Source: Candidatus Eiseniibacteriota bacterium | Lineage (GTDB): Bacteria; Arandabacterota; Arandabacteria; JAGLYR01 | Length of the DNA stretch: 9,270 nt | NCBI GenBank assembly: GCA_023132135.1 | Contig: JAGLYR010000038.1 | Coordinates: forward strand, 1-9,270 | Reading direction: 5' to 3' | Shown: positions 6,680 to 9,270 of the stretch, one piece after another | Layout: every line of letters starts with the position of its first letter | How positions within the stretch are numbered: the stretch's first letter is position 1 | Notes under the pieces: generated by a model | What the model was told of the DNA's origin: nothing | The model's input: only the letters and a program-made list of their open reading frames with translations | Databases searched by the model: none | Translations under genes and position numbers: made by a program

Positions 6680-6880
6680 ATGCCGCGTGGAAGAGTCAAG
6701 TGGTTCAATGAGAACAAAGGTTACGGATTCATCGAGCAAGAAGACGGCGCCGACGTGTTTGTTCACTTCTCGGCGATTAATCAGGAAGGATTCAAGACTC
6801 TTTCCGAAGGCGAAGAGGTTGAATTCGACATCACAGAGGGGGACAAGGGCCCCCAAGCGGCTAACGTCAGGAAACCATAG
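6680..6880 (+). CDS. Cold-shock domain protein (CspA family)
   Basis: A 66-residue single-domain protein with the five-stranded OB fold of the cold-shock family, which binds single-stranded RNA and DNA and acts as an RNA chaperone. Seen: [15 protein letters not shown] near the N-terminus containing RNP1 (KGYGFI), RNP2 as VFVHFSAI, the conserved EGF segment, and the ending [11 protein letters not shown] followed by a short basic tail. The length matches the family (65-70). The start at 6680 is chosen from the strong ribosome site and from homology. It is monocistronic, with its own promoter upstream and a hairpin 38 bases downstream. Which paralogue it is, and whether it is cold-induced or constitutive, cannot be told from sequence. 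Confidence 0.97.
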   Translation: MPRGRVKWFNENKGYGFIEQEDGADVFVHFSAINQEGFKTLSEGEEVEFDITEGDKGPQAANVRKP

Positions 6881-6917
6881 CCCCGGTAACTGCGGGAATA
6901 CGTTTCGTTCGACGTAG

Positions 6918-6938
6918 GGGCGACCCGGTGGGTCGCCC
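6918..6938 (+). terminator. Hairpin of the GTAGGGGCGACCC repeat, likely terminator of the cold-shock gene
   Basis: GGGCGACCC (6918-6926) pairs perfectly with GGGTCGCCC (6930-6938) around a GGT loop and is followed by TTTG, a short T run. The stem is part of the repeat whose left arm and flank (6913-6931) recur exactly, inverted, at 1-19. Located 38 bases after the cold-shock stop, it may be a repeat that doubles as a rho-independent terminator. The T run is weak, so termination is inferred. Confidence 0.55.
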
Positions 6939-6973
6939 TTTGCCTCGTCCCCTCTCTAATGATGCCAACACCC

Positions 6974-7075
6974 GTAAATCGTAAATGGTAAATGGCGCTC
7001 GGAGAACTGCATTGGAACAGCCCCCCTACTTTCTTGTCTCCGTGCGTTTTCACCCATTTACGATTTACCATTTAC
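6974..7075. repeat. Inverted pair of GTAAATS heptamer arrays
   Basis: The left arm (6974-6995) is three 7-nt units GTAAATC, GTAAATG, GTAAATG plus G. The right arm (7054-7075) is the reverse complement of GTAAATG, GTAAATC, GTAAATG plus G. Full-length pairing is 20 of 22; shifted by one unit, 15 bases pair perfectly (6974-6988 with 7054-7068). The 58 bases between (6996-7053) include a run of six C and no gene. The inverted layout differs from the two direct arrays elsewhere and could be a small non-autonomous element or just a repeat pair. Confidence 0.8.
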
Positions 7076-7110
7076 GTCCCTAGCCTGTTACCATTTGCGT
7101 CTCTAGCCTG
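7066..7110. repeat. Direct repeat, 22 bases twice with a 23-base period
   Basis: Positions 7066-7087 and 7089-7110 match in 20 of 22 bases, both running from TACCATTT to CTAGCCTG. The first copy shares its start with the GTAAATS arm and the second copy ends inside the ATTCATGAAT palindrome, so the three repeats interlock. This suggests stepwise duplication in the spacer. Confidence 0.8.
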
Positions 7111-7133
7111 GATTCATGAATAATCCAGGCTAG
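7103..7133. repeat. Palindromic ATTCATGAAT repeat, copy 2 (perfect)
   Basis: CTAGCCTGGATT (7103-7114) pairs perfectly with AATCCAGGCTAG (7122-7133) around the 7-base loop CATGAAT, a 12-bp stem. The reverse complement of 7110-7131 matches 4697-4718 in 21 of 22 bases. It lies just before the predicted secA promoter. The spacer 6881-7220 (340 nt) contains no gene: only the terminator-like hairpin, the repeats listed here and the secA upstream signals. Confidence 0.8.
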
Positions 7134-7140
7134 AAATTGC

Positions 7141-7169
7141 TTGCACCGCCGCACTCGCCACCTTAGATT
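7141..7169 (+). promoter_or_regulatory. Possible promoter of secA
   Basis: TTGCAC (7141-7146), a 17-base spacer and TAGATT (7164-7169), the same -10 hexamer as the cold-shock promoter. The -35 is poor (3 of 6). A start near 7176 would give a leader of about 45 nt. This is the best candidate in the spacer but uncertain. Confidence 0.35.
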
Positions 7170-7220
7170 TAACCGAGCCAGTAGGTTTTGCCACCACCCC
7201 AAGTCTCAGGCTGACGACAG

Positions 7221-9270
7221 ATGCTCGGAAAGCTCATAGCCAGGATCTTCGGAACCAAGCACGAACGCGACATCAAACGCATTCGTCCCGCCGTTGACAA
7301 AATCAACCGTGTTGCGCACTCGTACCGCCTGTTGAGCGACGGAGAACTCCGGGGGAAGACGCAGGAGTTCCGCGAGCGGGTGGCCCGCGATGAGACTCTC
7401 GACGATCTGCTTCCCGAAGCTTTTGCCGCAGTGAAGGAGGCATGCCGCAGGTTGTCGGGCAAGACCTGGAAGGTCTGCGGAGTGGACACCGTCTGGGAGA
7501 TGGTTCCCTTTGACGTGCAGCTGATCGGGGGTGTAGTCCTTCACGAGGGGAGAATCGCCGAGATGGCCACGGGTGAGGGGAAAACCCTCGTGGCTACCAT
7601 GCCGCTCTACCTGAATGCACTCGCCGGCGGAGGCGCTCACCTGATCACGGTGAACGACTACCTGGCCCGGCGGGATTCGGAATGGATGGGCAAGATCTAC
7701 GAGTTCCTCGGGCTTTCGGTTGGCTGCATCCAACACGACATGACTCCGGAGGTGCGCAGGCTCCAGTACGCGGCGGATATCACATACGGAACAAACAACG
7801 AATTCGGCTTCGACTACCTCCGGGACAACATGGCTGTACGGACCGAGGACCGAGTTCAGCGGGGGCACCATTACACGATTGTCGATGAGGTTGATAGTGT
7901 TCTCGTGGATGAGGCCCGAACGCCACTTATCATCTCGGGCCCGGTTGGGCACGCTTCGGACCAGAAGTTCTCAAAACTCAAACCCATGGTGGAACGCCTG
8001 GTCAAGAAGCAGATGCTCCTGGTCAGCGAGATCCTGAGTGAAGCCGAGACGTTCCTGAAGGAAGGCAATGATTACGAAGCCGGGGTCCGGCTCCTCCAGG
8101 TGCAGAGGGCTGCGCCCAAGAACAAGCGCTTCATGAAGATTCTCCAGCAATCCGGGACAAAGAAGCTCATCACCAGTGTGGAAGCCGACTTCATGCGGGA
8201 ACGCCGGCTTCCCTCCCTGGACGAGGATCTCTACTTCAGCATCGACGAGAAGGCAAACATCACGGGCCTCAGCGAGAAGGGCAGCGATTTCCTCTCGCCG
8301 GGCGAGAAGCAACTGTTCGTGCTTCCGGACCTGAGCATCGGGCTGAAGGAGATCGACGACAACGAGGCCATCGGGGCTGAAGAGAAAGCCCGGCGCAGAG
8401 AGGAACTCCATCGTCTCTACGCCGAACGCAGCGACACCGTCCACTCGCTGAATCAGCTGCTCAAGGCCTACTCCCTGTTCGAACGCGACGTGGGGTATGT
8501 CGTCCAGGAAGGCAAGGTTGTCATTGTAGACGAGTTCACGGGGCGTCTCATGGCGGGGCGGCGTTTCAGCGACGGGCTTCATCAGGCTCTGGAGGCCAAG
8601 GAAGGCGTGACCGTCGAGCGGGAGACGCAAACCTTCGCCACCATCACTCTCCAGAACTACTTCCGCATGTACGACAAGCTGGCGGGGATGACAGGCACCG
8701 CCGAGACCGAGGCGGGGGAATTATGGCAAATCTACAAGCTGGATGTCGTCGTCATCCCCACCAATGAGCCCGTGCGGCGTGTGGACTATGAGGACGTGAT
8801 CTATCGCACCAAGCGGGAGAAGTACAACGCTGCCGTCGAGGAAATCGCCCGCTGTCACGAGCAGGGACGTCCCGTGCTTGTAGGTACCGTGACGGTGGAA
8901 GTGTCCGAGGTACTGAGCCGTATGCTCAAGAGGCGGAAGATCCCGCACAGCGTGCTCAATGCCAAGCACCACCAGCAGGAGGCGCAAATCGTGGTGATGG
9001 CGGGCCAGCGGGGCTCAGTCACCATTGCCACCAACATGGCGGGCCGCGGGACCGACATCAAGCTCGGACCGGGTGTGGTTGCCTGCGATAACTGTTGTCT
9101 GCTATGCGAGACGCTGGATTGCGAGCACTGCGATCACGAGCCGCTGGAGTGCGCCGGTGCCGTTCCATGCGGACTCCATATCATCGGGACCGAACGTCAT
9201 GAGAGCCGGCGGATCGACCGGCAGCTCCGCGGTCGTTCAGGCCGCCAGGGCGATCCTGGATCGTCCCGTT
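7221..9270 (+). CDS. secA: Protein translocase ATPase SecA, 3' end beyond the window
   Basis: The motor ATPase that drives unfolded preproteins through SecYEG at the inner membrane. The first 683 residues are present and the frame is open to the window edge. Seen: N-terminus [17 protein letters not shown], Walker A ATGEGKT (116-122), DEVD (222-225) followed by [11 protein letters not shown], an enlarged preprotein cross-linking domain (about 226-430), VDEFTGR (436-442), [11 protein letters not shown], and in NBD2 GRGTD (608-612) and [19 protein letters not shown] (653-671) with arginine fingers. Between GPGVV and CGLH a 29-residue segment (622-650) carries eight cysteines and two histidines, where E. 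coli has its variable subdomain and B. subtilis a short link. The scaffold, wing and C-terminal zinc/SecB tail are off-window. An in-frame TGA at 7212-7214 makes 7221 the first possible start; the ribosome site is weak. Transcribed alone after the cold-shock gene. Confidence 0.98.
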   Translation, partial: MLGKLIARIFGTKHERDIKRIRPAVDKINRVAHSYRLLSDGELRGKTQEFRERVARDETLDDLLPEAFAAVKEACRRLSGKTWKVCGVDTVWEMVPFDVQLIGGVVLHEGRIAEMATGEGKTLVATMPLYLNALAGGGAHLITVNDYLARRDSEWMGKIYEFLGLSVGCIQHDMTPEVRRLQYAADITYGTNNEFGFDYLRDNMAVRTEDRVQRGHHYTIVDEVDSVLVDEARTPLIISGPVGHASDQKFSKLKPMVERLVKKQMLLVSEILSEAETFLKEGNDYEAGVRLLQVQRAAPKNKRFMKILQQSGTKKLITSVEADFMRERRLPSLDEDLYFSIDEKANITGLSEKGSDFLSPGEKQLFVLPDLSIGLKEIDDNEAIGAEEKARRREELHRLYAERSDTVHSLNQLLKAYSLFERDVGYVVQEGKVVIVDEFTGRLMAGRRFSDGLHQALEAKEGVTVERETQTFATITLQNYFRMYDKLAGMTGTAETEAGELWQIYKLDVVVIPTNEPVRRVDYEDVIYRTKREKYNAAVEEIARCHEQGRPVLVGTVTVEVSEVLSRMLKRRKIPHSVLNAKHHQQEAQIVVMAGQRGSVTIATNMAGRGTDIKLGPGVVACDNCCLLCETLDCEHCDHEPLECAGAVPCGLHIIGTERHESRRIDRQLRGRSGRQGDPGSSR

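Noticed and set aside
7206-7952. Long minus-strand frames opposite secA (also 7971-8630)
   Set aside because: secA is unmistakable on the plus strand. These frames have no recognisable protein features and mirror its codon pattern.

Overview
The window is about 60% GC by eye and looks like a chromosomal segment of an uncultured-type bacterium. The taxonomic clue is SecA: its preprotein cross-linking domain is enlarged as in Bacteroidetes and other FCB-group SecAs, while its second nucleotide-binding domain carries a cysteine-rich insertion I do not associate with any well-studied SecA. An archaeal-type fructose-1,6-bisphosphate aldolase/phosphatase and heptanucleotide repeats in the spacers also suit a deep-branching or candidate phylum. 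An FCB-related candidate lineage (Latescibacteria, Eisenbacteria, Gemmatimonadetes or similar) is my inference, not proven.

Layout. On the minus strand at the left is the bifunctional FBP aldolase/phosphatase (102-1250). It is divergent from a plus-strand purine cluster: purN (1511-2176), purC (2160-3050), purH (3084-4694), then guaA (4856-6382) after a 161-nt repeat-bearing spacer. The divergent spacer (1251-1510) holds two back-to-back sigma70-like promoters with the same extended -10 sequence, arranged almost symmetrically around an alternating pyrimidine-purine dyad. A small cold-shock protein gene (6680-6880) follows with its own strong promoter. The window ends inside secA (7221 to the right edge, 3' end missing).

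Function. purN, purC and purH catalyse the GAR formylation, SAICAR synthesis and the last two steps to IMP. guaA converts XMP to GMP. Both purN and purH use 10-formyl-tetrahydrofolate, so they share a one-carbon supply. Other purine genes (purD, purF, purL, purM, purE/K, purB, guaB, purA) are not in the window. The FBP enzyme feeds fructose 6-phosphate, and hence the pentose phosphates behind PRPP. A shared control region with purN is therefore plausible but unproven. Cold-shock protein and SecA look like independent housekeeping genes.

Spacers. The intergenic DNA is unusually structured. It contains three heptanucleotide repeat families (GCACGNN, GACTAGG, GTAAATS), a palindromic repeat built on ATTCATGAAT in two spacers, and a GTAGGGGCGACCC repeat at the left edge and after the cold-shock gene. 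No mobile element genes, CRISPR, tRNA or rRNA are seen. The most promising undescribed signal is the eight-cysteine insertion in SecA.
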